64,000 nucleotides of DNA, taken from contig CP075494.1 in assembly GCA_021613535.1 (NCBI GenBank), positions 14,880,001 through 14,944,000 of the forward strand, given 5' to 3'. The translations under genes were made by a program, and so were the position numbers. This document shows, in pieces, positions 23,601 through 40,291 of the stretch. Below the pieces are notes generated by a model. The model was given only the letters and a program-made list of their open reading frames with translations, had not been told where the DNA came from and did not search any database. Source of the DNA: Adineta vaga (lineage: Eukaryota; Rotifera). Each line of letters starts with the position of its first letter. Positions within the stretch are counted from its first letter, which is position 1.

Positions 23601-24548
23601 AAAACTATCTTAGACAAACTAAAAACATTACTAATTCTTGAGAAAAGAAGGAATCGTTTCTTTAGCTTGGTAATAGGAACCTAAATCATAAATCAATATT
23701 GAAATATGATAAGTTGATAAACTTAAACAACCAAGTATGTTAATTATAATCTTACTATTTTTTATTCCTAATAGATAAATTCATTATAAAGCTTGATTGA
23801 ATTCAAAGAATACTGTTTCCTAACAATGATTATCGAAGTTAGTTTCATAACATTTCTACGACGGAGTACATATAATTGATCCGATAAATAAGAGATGATA
23901 TGCAGAAAAATTTACTTTTTCTCCTTCAAGTAATAACTATTCCGTAACTAAGTAAAATTCATTTTGTCGAACAAAGATGATACATATATTTGACTTCAAT
24001 ATAAATATCAGTGTATGTTTATTTTTCTGATATTTTCCAAAAAAAAAGAACTTCTTCTATACATACATCATACACTTCAAACATGACAACAAATAAGATG
24101 AAAACAGTCGCTAATGCATAGTATCGCTTCGTTCCACTAGATCAATACGATTCATGTGTGACATACAAAAAAAACGCCAAGAAGATGTATTTTTTCAGAG
24201 TGAATATTTATCACGACAAATTATACGAAGACAAGAGAAGAAAAAATACATCAGCAAACAAAAGCTATGTTTGTGCGGACGAAAAGAGAAGTGAAAAGAA
24301 GTTTAACTATGATATGGAAGCAGAAAGAAAACTGGACCAAAAAAATACGATTATAGAAATGAAAGAGAGAGAGAAAGAGAGCTGATTCTTGATATAAAAA
24401 TCAGTTAAACCTGACATAAATGTGAGAAGAAAAAGAAGAAAATCAGAGTGCCGATCGATTAAAAATATACGACAAAACAAAAAGCAATAAGAAATCACAA
24501 GATCCTTAAAGAATAATATCATCATCATCATCATCGTTATTCATCTGT
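20610..24548. other. Large gene-free region upstream of Meis
   Basis: About 3.9 kb without a supported gene, between the Meis start and the CTTNBP2-like stop codon. Features seen: (GA)n at about 21413-21436, (TA)n at about 22085-22101 and 22477-22494, and a (ATC)n run near 24518-24533. Several short Lys/Arg/Ser-rich open frames here are low complexity. The size, next to a developmental regulator, fits a cis-regulatory domain; this is inference. Confidence 0.5.
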
Positions 24549-27500
24549 TCACTCGAGTTGGATGGATATAAAATCATTGTAATTTGATGGTTGTGGAGTA
24601 CTAGCACGACTGGATGCTGCTGAAGACATCATGGACGATGAGCCACCACCTTCCAAACGACTACCAACAAAGTTTAGCAAATATTGTTCACGTTCTAAAT
24701 GATAAAATGGTTAAAGATTCAACTAATACAATAAACATTAGTCTTACCTTGCCCAGTCAATGGACAATCACGTGAAACAGCTCGATGTAGTAAAACATAA
24801 AGTGCGGTACATGCGACGGATTCGTACGGTGTACTGATTTCTAAACTATTAGCACGTAGTGATGAAGCAATCGCAGTTGCAGCAGCTGTCGCGGATGATG
24901 AGCTTTTCGGTTTTGGTTGAGCACATTTATTCATTGAAAGTTCACGAACAAGTGGCGCTACTATTGTATTCCATTTTGTTTGTAACCAACTAAATAAAAT
25001 TCGATTAGATATTAGTTTGTGATTTGTAACAATCGATAGTACTTACTCAAAAATAGCTTCACGTTCCATAGGACAATCGAAAAATAGAGCTGGTCCAAGC
25101 AATGCATCTTGAAGACTTAATTTTTGTAAACATTCATTATAACGTTGCCAAACATTTGTCACCCATTGTAATGTTTTGATCAATTCATTATCAACTGATC
25201 GATTTTCACAAATATTACTACAAATAATCTATTTACTTTTAATCAATATAAAAACTTTCTTTAAACTTACATGTCAATCATACGTCTCCATAAATGTCGT
25301 TTGAGTAAACCATTCCAAGGTACACTATCAATTTTGAATGGTATCCATTTAAATTTCTTATAGATTTCATGTTCAGTTGACCATGTACGTTTACTCATCG
25401 TAACAAATATATGATAAACAGATGGAAAATAATAAATTACTGTCGATTCTAATGAATACAATCGAAAAATAAGTTTTAGAGAAAAAGAACTATTTCATTT
25501 CTCATTACTTGAATCATTTTCTTTCGTATAGAAAAATCGTTGACATATATCAGAGATATTTTCACTATTCAATAAAATATTTAATATATCTGTACCAACA
25601 CTATTTTGTATATTTGCAAAAAATAGAAGATGTTTTATAGATTGTTGATCATTGAGCCATGGTTGTGTACGAAAAAAATCTAAAATAGAATGAAAAAGAT
25701 TTTGAAAAAACAAAAAAAGATCCTCATACCTTGTTCAATTAATTCATCAATACAATCTTCTAAACTCGTTACACTTTCAAATTCATATCGAATTAATTTA
25801 AATTTTGGACTAGATGAAAAAGCCATTGGCCGTTCCAAATATCTCATCAAATCTTCAAATAATGATTTCTTTTGTAAATAAGCTGCACCATAAACTCCAA
25901 CATAAGGATTTTGTTCAATCTAAATAATGAAAGATTTCTTTATGACTACGTAATAAGAAATACTTACAAAACGAATGAAATTCTTTAAATTTTGACTTGG
26001 AATAAAATAATTATATCCTAAAGAATCAGTAGCATTATTTTCAATTCCTTTCAATTGAATCAGAATAGTATTTTGTTCTCGTGCAGCTGTATATGGCATA
26101 GGTGAATTATCATTTGGACTATCTTGATAATGCCATTTTGTTAAACCTAATATTAATGTATCAATTTGATTTGCTGTACAACCAATAGATGATTTGATAT
26201 AATCAAATGGTGAATCAATTTGTACAATATGATCAAGAAAAAGTTTGATACATGTTCGTTCGAGTTCAAGCCAAGATAGATCGATTGTAATTGATACTGT
26301 ACCAATTGCATAGGAATATCGACGTTCATGATTTGAAGATGCAATACGAACGATGAGATTAGTTGGTTTGGAATTAGCTAAATACAAAAGAAAGATGAGA
26401 TTTTATTAGTTTTGAAATTGATTGTTAAACCTTCTTCATCATGTAATGTGGCGAGAAGAGCAAGACATTCATTGGAAATAAATGAATTTGGATCGAAAAA
26501 TTTGACAAAATCTTGAATAGTTATCATAGCAAATGAACATTCAAGAAAATGCTAGAATAATTAAATAGTTAGAGAAACAAATTGAAATTAGAAGAAAATA
26601 ATCTTTACAGTATTTGAAGATCGTAATGATGTTCTTATCAAACGTGAAATATATGACGCATCATCTTTGACATGTTCATGTAAAATAGATAATAAATAAC
26701 CAAATGTATTCGTACGATTATGTTCAATAGCATCAAATATCAGATCTACAGGTGGCTAGACAAAAAACAAACAATACACTTGAATATTATGTTTATAAAA
26801 TAATATTTACTAGAGTTTGACTCATTTCAGTAAATAATTGTAAACATTCAAGTTCATTGATTTCATTCAATCGAGATAGATTATACCATGGTGATAAACC
26901 AAGATTATTTTCAATAGATGAATTAGCACCAAATTTAAATAAATGACGAATGCATTCGATATGTCCATTAGAAGCAGCTAGATGAAGACAAGTATTTCCA
27001 TCAAGCATTTGTGTATTTGGATTGGAACCAAGTTGAAGAAATTTGAATAATTGTTCTAAAAATAATTTATTCTTTTTTTCATTTTGAATGAATAATAAAG
27101 ATTTATTTACCTGTATCTCCATTCTCAGCAGTTCGAATAAGAATTATATCGGAATTAGCAGATGATGATGAATTGGTTGTTGTTGATAATAATGATACAG
27201 ATGTTAAGGATGATGTGGGATTCGAATCACTTTTGTCGACGTATAATGATAGATCGGCAACGTCTGTGGGAGAAGTTAAACGATTTTCAGCAACTAAAAC
27301 ATGATAGATAGAGATATCATCAATACCGATAAGATAAAAACGATTGAGCCAAGCAAATACAATTAGCATGATTAGTATATATAAAGATATGTATAAGAAA
27401 CACAAGAAGATATTTTTAAAAAATAAGCAGCTCAGTGATCAATATTCACACAAATATGAAAGAAAAGCATATAGAGATAGACGAAGGGTGATTGAATGTG

Positions 27501-29527
27501 CGGTAATATAGAATTGATCGATTTACCTGTATGAATTATTTCTAACAAAGTTTGTAGATCATCAATTTTGTGTTCTGATGAAAAGCTAGTCTATAAGATG
27601 GAGAGAGAATAGAATTCAGAAGCACATGTCGATTTAAAACTATATATTGAAATCTTCACTCATTCAATAACATCATCTTATTCTGTTTTGTCAAGTAATT
27701 GATTCTTTACCTGGCCAGGTCGTTTCGCTGGACCAGTTTTTGTTGTCGGTTTAACAATTTGATTGGAAGTTTTCGTTAAACGTGGAATACCACCGGCACG
27801 TGTTATATTATTCGTTGTTGTCGAAGATGATGAAGATGATTGACTATTGCTGGGTGATGAACGAAGATTAGACATTAATGGTGATTGTGATACATTTGAT
27901 ACTGCACGTGTAGGAATAATATTACGTTTAGCAACAGCTGGTGTTGGTGAAGATGGTAAATCAGGAAAAGATGATGTGGAAGTTGTCATGGATGGTGTTG
28001 GTTGAGTACGTGTTGGAATTGATGGAGGAACAACAGCTGGTTTTGTTATTGAACTTGCAGTATTTTTTGATGATGGTGCTGGAATGATAGTTGGACGACG
28101 AATACCACCGGCCGTTGCTGTTGATGGTGGTGGTGGTGGTAGTGGTAGTGGTTGTTGTTTTTCAATATTGAGTGGTTCATTTATTGGAACTGTTGATGAG
28201 ACTTGTCGTGGTTTATATTGAGGTTTAGATGCAGCTTCAACGACTTCGCTATCTGGTGATGGTGTATCTAATATTATCAATGAAATGATATATTTGAATA
28301 GAAAATGAATATTTACCATTTGTCATCATTGGTGATGGTGGTGGTGGAGGTGGTAGTGATGATTGTTCTTGTTGTTTTTTCTCTTTGACTAATAGATCAA
28401 TTTCTTTTTGTAATTGTGTGATACGTGCAGTTAATACTTGTTTATTGCGTTCGTTTTCTAGTTCTAATTCTTTAAATTTTGTTTCTCTTTCTGTATCATC
28501 ACTAAAATCAAACCAAACAATAGATAAAGTTTGCCTTTTCGAAATGAAATTGTTCATTGTTTACTTCAAACGATTATTTGATAACTGTTTCAATTGTTCT
28601 TGATGTTGTTCATTTTCAATTTTACGTTCATTCAAAAGAAGAATAACGAATTTCTTATGTTTTTCATGTTCATTTTCCAGTAATTTCATTACTTGAGTTA
28701 ATTGTTGTTCTAATTCTTGATTATGTGATTTAACATAATTAATCTAAAATAAATTCGCATACAAGCAAAGTTTTGTTTTAAAAAAATAGAAAAAATACTT
28801 CATTTCTTAATTGAATTTTTTCTTCTTCCATAATTACGAATTGACTTTGAAGAACTTGTAATCGACTTTTTTCTTTTCTTTCATTTTCAAGTTCTCGAAC
28901 CAACTAAAATAATTCAAGATATTAATATGAAAAACTTTCTTTTCATTCATCTTACTGTCACACAAGTTTTCTCGGCATTATCAAGTGCAATTTTTAATGT
29001 TGTAACTTGTTTTCTCTGTTGAATGATTAATTCTTCAAGTTGAACAAGTTGAGTTTCATAGGCATTTTTCATTGGCATTTGTTCGTTGAGAACATCTTCT
29101 TTCACATGTTCACTATCTCGAAGTAATGCATTATATGGATCAGTTTGACAACTAAGACGACCGAATCGAGCATTTGATAGAAGTGTTTTCATTTTTTCTG
29201 ACTAGAAACATTTAATCAATATATATTGTCTTATTTTTTATGTAATTCGAAAATGAAATTATATTTACCTTTAGTGCGGCTAATGCAATTTCTTTGGCTT
29301 GAAGTTCAGCTTCGAAACGTCCTAATAATTGAATTAATTCATCTTTTTTCAATTCATATTTTGGATTACGCTAAAAATACGAATTTTGTTTTTTACAACA
29401 ATTACAATAATCCGATGAAAATTTTTACTTTAAGCGTATTAGCACCAGCCGCTCGATTTTGTTTATTTGGCGACGAATGTTTCTTCTTTTCTTTTGCTGG
29501 TGTAGAAGTTACCATAGTTGTTGCCAT
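24549..29527 (-). CDS. CTTNBP2: CTTNBP2-like cortactin-binding protein (coiled coil plus ankyrin)
   Basis: Nineteen exons give 1246 residues: 29429-29527, 29269-29370, 28956-29201, 28799-28903, 28565-28743, 28317-28501, 27711-28267, 27527-27590, 27111-27293, 26811-27055, 26609-26755, 26431-26551, 25968-26377, 25730-25919, 25509-25679, 25271-25448, 25047-25217, 24748-24989, 24549-24694. The N-terminal CortBP2 domain (about 34-300) has the family's KKDELIQLLGRFEAEL and NARFGRL...DPYNALLRD segments and a long coiled coil. A Pro/Ser/Thr-rich region (about 300-490, with PPPPPP and the basic motif GGIPRL) follows, then about two ankyrin repeats (DGNTCLHLAASNGHIECIRH, near 590-640) and the large C-terminal domain ending in a LLGPALFFDCPMERE segment. 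CTTNBP2 proteins bind cortactin and the STRIPAK phosphatase complex at actin-rich sites and synapses. Compared with vertebrates (about 1660 residues, six ankyrin repeats) the repeat block is short. The start follows the conserved N-terminal layout. Confidence 0.88.
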
Positions 29528-30291
29528 GATTTTCTTTTCTTTTCCTATAAATCTACCTTTTAATATACATCTAAAAGCAAATCGATGCGTCAATTAAATA
29601 TTCAATTACAAAAAATGCATCTTGTTCAGTTTGTAACAATGTATATGTACTTGAGAAGAAATTTAATTGTTCATTACTTCGTTTAGTTATTACATCTCCT
29701 TTTCTATTCGGCTCAATGAATTTAAACGCATACTTACTTGCATCGAACATACAACTGATCAATATATTCGATCATATCAATCTCAAATCAAAGGAAAGAA
29801 GAAAAAAACCCTAAAAATAGATATATATATTGATCAATCAATTTTCATTGTCAATATTCAATGTCATGCCATCGATACACCATATGTGGCCCTAGTAGCA
29901 GTAGCAAACAAAAAACAAACGATGCCGGTAGGATAGTACAATACATTGTAAAATAATGACACTCCTATAGAATAATTGATCGATTAGATGTCGCTAATGA
30001 ACAGACGTTCATATGAATGATGATGATCAACCTTCGTAGAAAATACAATTTCAACATCATCGTCGTTGTTATATACTAATGATTCTAATTGTATGATAAT
30101 ACTTTCGTCAACAAAAGCGTTTTAGTTTACTCAACATGTAGACTTTTACTATTTACAAGTTCTAAGGTCATCTTGATTATAAACGAAGTTTATATGAAGA
30201 TAAAACGTGTCCTTCTTTCTTCCGTATCTAAATATAGATTGTAATATGACGACCTAGACAATATAAAATTTGTCTTTCATGTATGAAGTTT
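29528..30291. other. Spacer between the CTTNBP2-like and DUF389 genes
   Basis: Probable 5' region of the CTTNBP2-like gene and 3' region of the DUF389 gene. Short (TA)n and A-rich runs are present. No gene seen. Confidence 0.5.
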
Positions 30292-32725
30292 TTATTCATT
30301 TATAAACATTTGAGTTGTAACTGATGGTCTCGCAATACGAAAACGTGTTCCTTCAATAGGCGTTTCAGTTTCTATATCTTGATGATCAATACTTGTTGTA
30401 TGAAGACTTGATTCTGGTACTGAACTTTGTCGATGAAAATATACTTTAGATTTACTTGTTTGTTGTTTTTTCATTGATTGATTTCGTCGATTTTCATGTG
30501 ATTCAGAGAAAGATTTTCGAAATTTTTCGAATCGAGGTTTACGTAATGAATATGTTCGATTGAATGCTGATGACCATGACATTATTTGTCGTTGGTCTTG
30601 TTCACATAGAAATAATTCATACCATTTCGGTGGTAAAATTTCAATAATTTCTTGATAAAATGATTGCTGTTCGTTCTCTGTTGATGCTTGAGTATTACAA
30701 GGTTGTAAATGAAATAGATCAATGAATGTTATTGGTATTTCTTCTTGACACATATCAAGAAGATCATTCACAAGTAGACGTACTTTTTCTCGACTATACG
30801 AATTCAATAAATTATAATCACGTTTATCAAAAATATCGAGATTATATTCTTTTGCAAATGTATTAAAACCAATTAAATTTCGTCGTAATTCAACATCGTT
30901 TAATTCATTATCTGTAGTTACGGATGATATTTGTCCAATTTCTTGTTGATGTTGAGAATTTTCATGAGAAGTTAATGATCGAAATGTTTTCCAATGATTA
31001 TTCATTGATTGTCGTAAATTATTACGCGTCAATGGTAAATTTGTTGAGTCTAAATCACCTTCATGAATCGTTTTATTATAATCACGCGCAACTTTAACAT
31101 CGTAATGAAAAAAATTTGTTATATCTTTATTCGGTTGATGTAATGGTACAACTTCTTTTATACGTAAAATAAATAAAGCCATAATTATGATACAAATAAT
31201 ATTAACAATTGTCAATAATAGACTACAACCAGCAAGAATAGCTGCTTCAGTTGCTAAATTACATGTATACAATGGTTGATAATCATTATTAAGATACTTT
31301 GTACAATTGAGAACTGTATGATGTTCTTGTAGAGTAGTATTTTTCGAAGAAGAAGAAGAATCAAGAGCAGAAACATTTGGAAAGAAATGACTGAGTATTG
31401 TATAAGCAAATAGAAGTCCACAATTGACAGCTGGTGGAAGAAGAGATGCTAAAAAAAATCAATGAATCAATGAAGGTTTATGTAAGATCATCATAAGACA
31501 AACCTGAAATGGCAACACCAACAAGTGAACCTAATTATAAAATGAATAATAATTGATCTTCTCAAAAAATAAACATAATGTTGCATCGTACCTGTATTTC
31601 CACCAAGTACTGAAAGTGCAACACCTGCGCCACTTGGTAAAGCAATTAATATTCCAACCCATAAACGTTTAATATCTCCGCGTGACTTCATTTCTGATGT
31701 TGGAAAACTTGTTGAATTTCCCCATTTAGTTTCCGCAAATGTCGTAAATAATCTATTAACAATCCAAATCAAAACAAAAACTTCGCATTTTCTTTCAAGT
31801 TTTACCCGAGAATAAATCCACAGCTAATACAAATAATTAAACCAATCAATTCATTTCGAAAACCTCTTTTCCATAATGAATGTTCACGCACTGACAGACC
31901 AAATACAATACCTAAAATTGGATTCATCAATGGACTAACTAACATACTAGCAACGATAATAACTGTTGAGTTTTCTAATAAACCAAATGCAGCTAACATC
32001 GAAGCCAAACATATCAAAAGAACAAAATCAAATGAAAGTGCTGTTGATGCTCGAATACTTCCAACAACTTGATGAACCATTAATCGTGCTCGAACACTCT
32101 TTTTGAAATTCGATACATCAATTCGTTTACGAATTTTACTTGTTAATGTTTCATCGACAAGTTTATTATCTAGACTATTTGATAGAGGTTCAGTTTGAGT
32201 TAGATCTTCTGTGAATGATAATGTTGAAATCGATTCATTTTGTCCTTCAAGAATAATTGTGGTGGGTAAAACAAAGATTTTCGTATTCGTTCGTTTACCG
32301 ATACCAAGTTTAAGTAAATCTTGTAAAATACGATCACTAACAAAACCAAATTCCACATAAAATGTTATTTGATAAGTTTTCTTATTCTCTGATCGTATCC
32401 ATACCGCTTCGATATGATTTTGGTCAGTTAAATAATTTGTCAATGCTACACATAAGGAATCTTGTGTTTGAACATGATCTTTATCAACGATTGAAGTACG
32501 AGATGTTGATAAAGGACAAATTAACGAAGCTGGTGTAATTAAAGCAGAGATTGCATTAACGGAGGGCTTAACAAAAGTGAAAGAGATGAATTAAATATCT
32601 CGAATGAAAAAACTTACGATTGAATTTGTTGGTTTAATTGGATTCGTCGTTTCTGGATAAGTTGATGTTTGTTTATTGAAATCATCGGGTAGAAAAATCA
32701 TAAAGAGTGCATAGTCACTCGACAT
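30292..32725 (-). CDS. DUF389-family multipass membrane protein with long cytosolic tail
   Basis: Five exons give 737 residues: 32618-32725, 31806-32566, 31592-31752, 31504-31530, 30292-31448. The family core is clear. A first membrane pair (about 210-290) holds the conserved ENSTVIIVASMLVSPLMNPI segment followed by LGIVFGLSVRE. A second block carries IKRLWVGILIALPSGAGVAL and the signature SLVGVAISASLLPPAVNCG, which is assembled from three exons, one only 27 nt long. A further membrane segment (about 435-460) is followed by about 280 hydrophilic residues rich in Ser, Gln, Asn and His, a tail not typical of bacterial members. DUF389 proteins are common in bacteria and archaea, patchy in animals, and of unknown function. 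The exon structure and A+T-rich codon use match the neighbours, so if acquired by transfer the event is old. Confidence 0.85.
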
Positions 32726-33954
32726 AATTGATTGTATATGAAAAAGAAGAAATTTTGAAAATGATAATAGTATTTCAGGTCTATTTTGGTCTTATTGTTA
32801 TTCAATTAATAGTTTCTAATGTCAATATTATTTGTGACGTAGACAAATATAATCAATCAATTATATTCGAAAGGAGAAAATCGACAATGAATTTAATTGA
32901 ATAAAAAAAAAACATCGATGATGTTGATCAAGATTCGACTAATGAAGACACTTTTATCAATATCCATAAGGAATCTATAGAAGAAGAAAAAATACATCGT
33001 TTTGATCTTATCAACTGTTGAGTCTTGTCATTTGAGAATTCGACATGTTGATACTATTCAATCAAATGACATATCCAAGATTTGCAGGCTAGTTAGAGAT
33101 ATATCTGTTTTATCACTCTTATGTCTTACAGAATGTCAGATTATTTCGTGGCCTTGTCTCGTCATCATCATCTTTATTTACGTATTCTCTTACAGAATTA
33201 GTTAGTATTGTTCTTCTTTGTGTTGACATCTTGCTAAGATTAGAATATCTGTATATGATGTACTTTTAATGAATCTTGAGAATGTAATTAGATGAAAATA
33301 GGAAACATATATTGACAAGTAGAGGTTCTTTCATTTATGATTGTATTGTAATGAGTTCATAAAGTTTCGATTGTATTTTGTTTTTCTCATTCATTCTGTT
33401 TATATGTTATTCAACATCCAAACATCTCAAATAACGCTGGTATGCGTCGTAATCGATATGTCGATGAGACTCTTTTTCGAGATCGACGTTTTAAAAACAA
33501 ACGAACTCGGAAAAAAAAGTATCATCGTTTTAAATACACACACACACACGTACTGTATAAAGAAATAGAAAGAGAAAGAAAAATATGCGGAGGAGAAAAA
33601 AATGATAATGGCAGAATGAGAGAAACATTGTAATGAACAACAACAACAACAACAATAACAACAAACAAAAGGAAGGGAAAAATGAAAAATTTAAGTTTGA
33701 AATCGATAGAAGTATCGATAACCTACGCTGTCGATAAAGAAAGAAAGAAAGAAAGAAAACGAAAAGTTAATCAGCGTCGGTTCGTTTAAATGTATGTGTA
33801 TAAAGCGAAACGAACATAACATCGAACGATCAAACAAAGAGCAAATGAAAATATAAGATTGTTTGTCAAAAAAGAAAGGAGGTATCATAATCAATCAGAT
33901 TGTTATAGTAGACGTCATAGGGAGAAATGTTACTGCTTTTCATTTTTGTTTTGT
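32726..33954. other. Spacer with CA and CAA repeats
   Basis: No gene seen. It contains a (CA)n run near 33536-33548, a CAA-trinucleotide run at about 33637-33664 and (GAAA)n near 33739-33758. The right edge is the DDX3-like 3' untranslated region. Confidence 0.5.
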
Positions 33955-37259
<3,305 letters not shown>

Positions 37260-40037
37260 GATATATGGTTACTGTAATTTATTTTTCAGGAAAATAGGAA
37301 TTTAATTCTTGATGTTAAAGATTTTTTATTTTAAAACTAAACGAAAAAGAGAAAAATAAATTGATTCTAAAGACATTATATAATCATTTGAAAAATAGAT
37401 AATAGATGCGTCTGGACATAAACAGATGTTAAATGCCATTTGAACCGAAAGACTGAACGAACGAAGTAACGAGCGAACATTCGTCTTCTCTCTTCTCTTT
37501 TCGCTCGTTTTCTCTTTTTTCTATTCTCATTTGTTTGTTTATTCTTTTCCTTTCATTCGTTCTCTGATAGTCTCATCATCATCATAACCATTTTCGTCAT
37601 CTGCCAATGCAACTTAAGATATTGTTAAAAAGTAAAAATTGCGTAAACTTGTCGGATTTTTATGTCCAACTTAACCAATTACAATGCGTATAGATGATGT
37701 CTTAGAAAAAAAATCTGACAAAAATCAATAGAAAAATCAACAGGGAAATATTCGATAGAGGACGTTACAAGTCGATCGTGTAATATCGTGAAGGTGTGGA
37801 TGAGAGTGAAAATTTGATTCTCAATCAATTCTTCATTGATATAGAATCTGATTCAAACAAACAAAGAGGAGTGAAAGAAGTTTCTAATCTAAATCTTCTA
37901 TGACTAAAACTTAGAAAATTTATTGGATTTCTACAATAAATGCGAAGCACAGTGTATTATTCATACAAATTGTATCATTATCAAACTTCACTTTGACTTT
38001 ATTCGGAGTTAGATTATGTTTTACAATAACATTAAATGCACAGAATACTTTTGATAAATCCCGTAAATTCAGATGAAACAAAACAGTACAATTTCAAATT
38101 GAAACTAATCAATAACACCAGTAAGTGGAAATGGTTTTGATGAACTATTTTCAAAAAACTTGTTCTAAAAAAATATATATCTAATAAATAAGATAGACTT
38201 CTTTCGTTACCATTTTGTCTCTTGATTTTTCCATGTTCTCATTTCTCACACAAATCACAATCAAAAATAAAATATCAAAAGTTTTATCAATATTTTCATT
38301 TTCATTCTTTTCTTTTGTTTTAATTCAAATAATAAACTTAACGAAATGATTATGTCTATTTCATTAGAATGAAATTTCGTTTACATGAATGATGTTATGC
38401 GAATTTGCCAATAGAGATCATATGTTTTTCCTCTTTTCATTCGTAGAATGATTCGAAGTTTAACAGATTGAATTAATCTTATGCTATTGTAATAATAACA
38501 AATCGAATCGGAAACCTGCCCAAACGTTTCAATTAACTTTCATTCAGAGTATTGTGAATAGAATAATGGTGATAATGATTTCTTCATTTGTAGTTTTTGT
38601 GTTTTATGCATAATATCTATATTCCATAGAAATACAGAAAATATAGTGATAAACTCAAAACTCGAACGAGATAAGCCATTTGTAAGACGATCATATCTTA
38701 TTTTCTCATCATTCAATGTCGTTATTTTCATCAAATATGTCAATGAGAACATAACATTCACTACCAAACATCTTCTGATCACTAACTCAACACATACATG
38801 AGATTCTCAAGCGAATAATTGCGATCAAATCAAGAATTGTTTTCTAAAGTACTACTTTTTGATGCATAATCATCTTTGTAAATAAATAAGTACATAGAAT
38901 CAATTCTACTTATCAATTTTATTCACAATGCAAGAGCTAATGTAGATGTGCATGTTAATAGATTTGATTTCATAGCACACTTCAGACTGTTAAGAGCATT
39001 TTTGTTATTGCCAAAACTAAATCCTACTTCACGTTCATTGCTGTTGATATCAAAACGTATTGGCTGATGTTCTTTATCAACTGTTGCATTTCATCTGTTA
39101 CAGGTTTGATGTTGACGATAAATAATCATTTTGTCTGTACAGATGAATATATCAGTTGAACATGTAATAAACATAGTTCTCGATCAAAGAACATAACCGA
39201 AAGAGCAGAAACGAAAATATAAAATTTATGTTTTTCTTTCGACATGTTTTGTCTCAGATAATCGATGAAAATATGTAGCTGTGATATATTATATTATGTA
39301 GCACTTTCAAAAGGATAGATAATTTTGCAGTCAGTTAGACAACTTTTATCGAAAAAAGTGTATTAATCATCATTACTGTCAAAATATTACCGATAAACTA
39401 CAAATACAAAGTTAAAACATTACGTTTTTGTCTAGATCATATATAGATAATTTTTCTTCTTATTCTTCGAAGACATTAATTGCCACCATTGACTCAAGTA
39501 CACGATGAATATCCAGTTACCCGATCAAACACATATTACATATGAACATCAAAAATTAAACGAACATATTTTACCAGATATTCCGTTTATCAAAAATTGA
39601 AACCAATTTTTTTAACAAAGCGCATATACACTAGAGATAAAACATTTGGGATGAAACTTGTGCTGCTATTCATTTGATTTCGATAAATTTCAACGAAACC
39701 TAGATGATATTATTTCTCTGCTGATAAGTCATTGTTGAAGGTGGAATCACCATTAATCATACAACCATCTGTGATACTATAAAGCTCATACCATTGTATT
39801 TCTTTTTATGTTGATTAGACTTCACACATAAAACTCTTTATTGAAATGATATCTTATGAGCAAAATTAGAAAAACGTTAAAATATGAGCTATCACTCAAT
39901 TGATTCAGACATGCAATATCGAACATTCATTAGCTAACTTTTCATAAGCGTTCAGAAGAAAAATGACAATGAATGTGTTTCTTTATCCTACGGTTAACCT
40001 GAATTTGATCGAAAAGTAAAAATATCGAACAGAAAAA
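37260..40037. other. Gene-poor decayed sequence
   Basis: About 2.8 kb of A+T-rich DNA with scattered stops on all frames. The part near 37260-37620 is presumably the helicase promoter. Nothing else recognised; some stretches around 39060-39700 look less A+T-biased and could be old coding relics, but no domain could be named. Confidence 0.4.
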
Positions 40038-40165
40038 GGGTGGGTGTGGGTGTTAGTGACACTCACCTGTTGATATGTTACCCACACCCACACCGTCATC
40101 CACACACACACTGTCACCAACACCAACACAGTCACTCACATGCTCACCGTCACCCACACCCACCC
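40038..40165. repeat. GT/CA-rich inverted repeat resembling telomeric hexamer DNA
   Basis: A perfect 15-bp inverted repeat (GGGTGGGTGTGGGTG at 40038-40052 and its complement at 40151-40165) encloses a CA-rich segment made of degenerate CCACAC/CCAACA units. The arms contain TGTGGG, which I recall as the bdelloid telomeric hexamer; this identification comes from memory. It lies 127 nt beyond the stop codon of the LRR array gene. Confidence 0.6.
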
Positions 40166-40291
40166 GAAAAAAAACAAAAAATGATAGAAGCCTGGAATTC
40201 CTTTTTCTTCTATTCTTCCATTTTCGATTTTATTGTCTGTTCGTCATTTTTATTTTCGACATTTTTACCGTCGATATTTTTCAATTCGACA

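Noticed and set aside
30292-32725. Recent bacterial contamination or transfer for the DUF389 gene
   Set aside because: It has four GT-AG introns, host-like base composition and a eukaryote-like tail.
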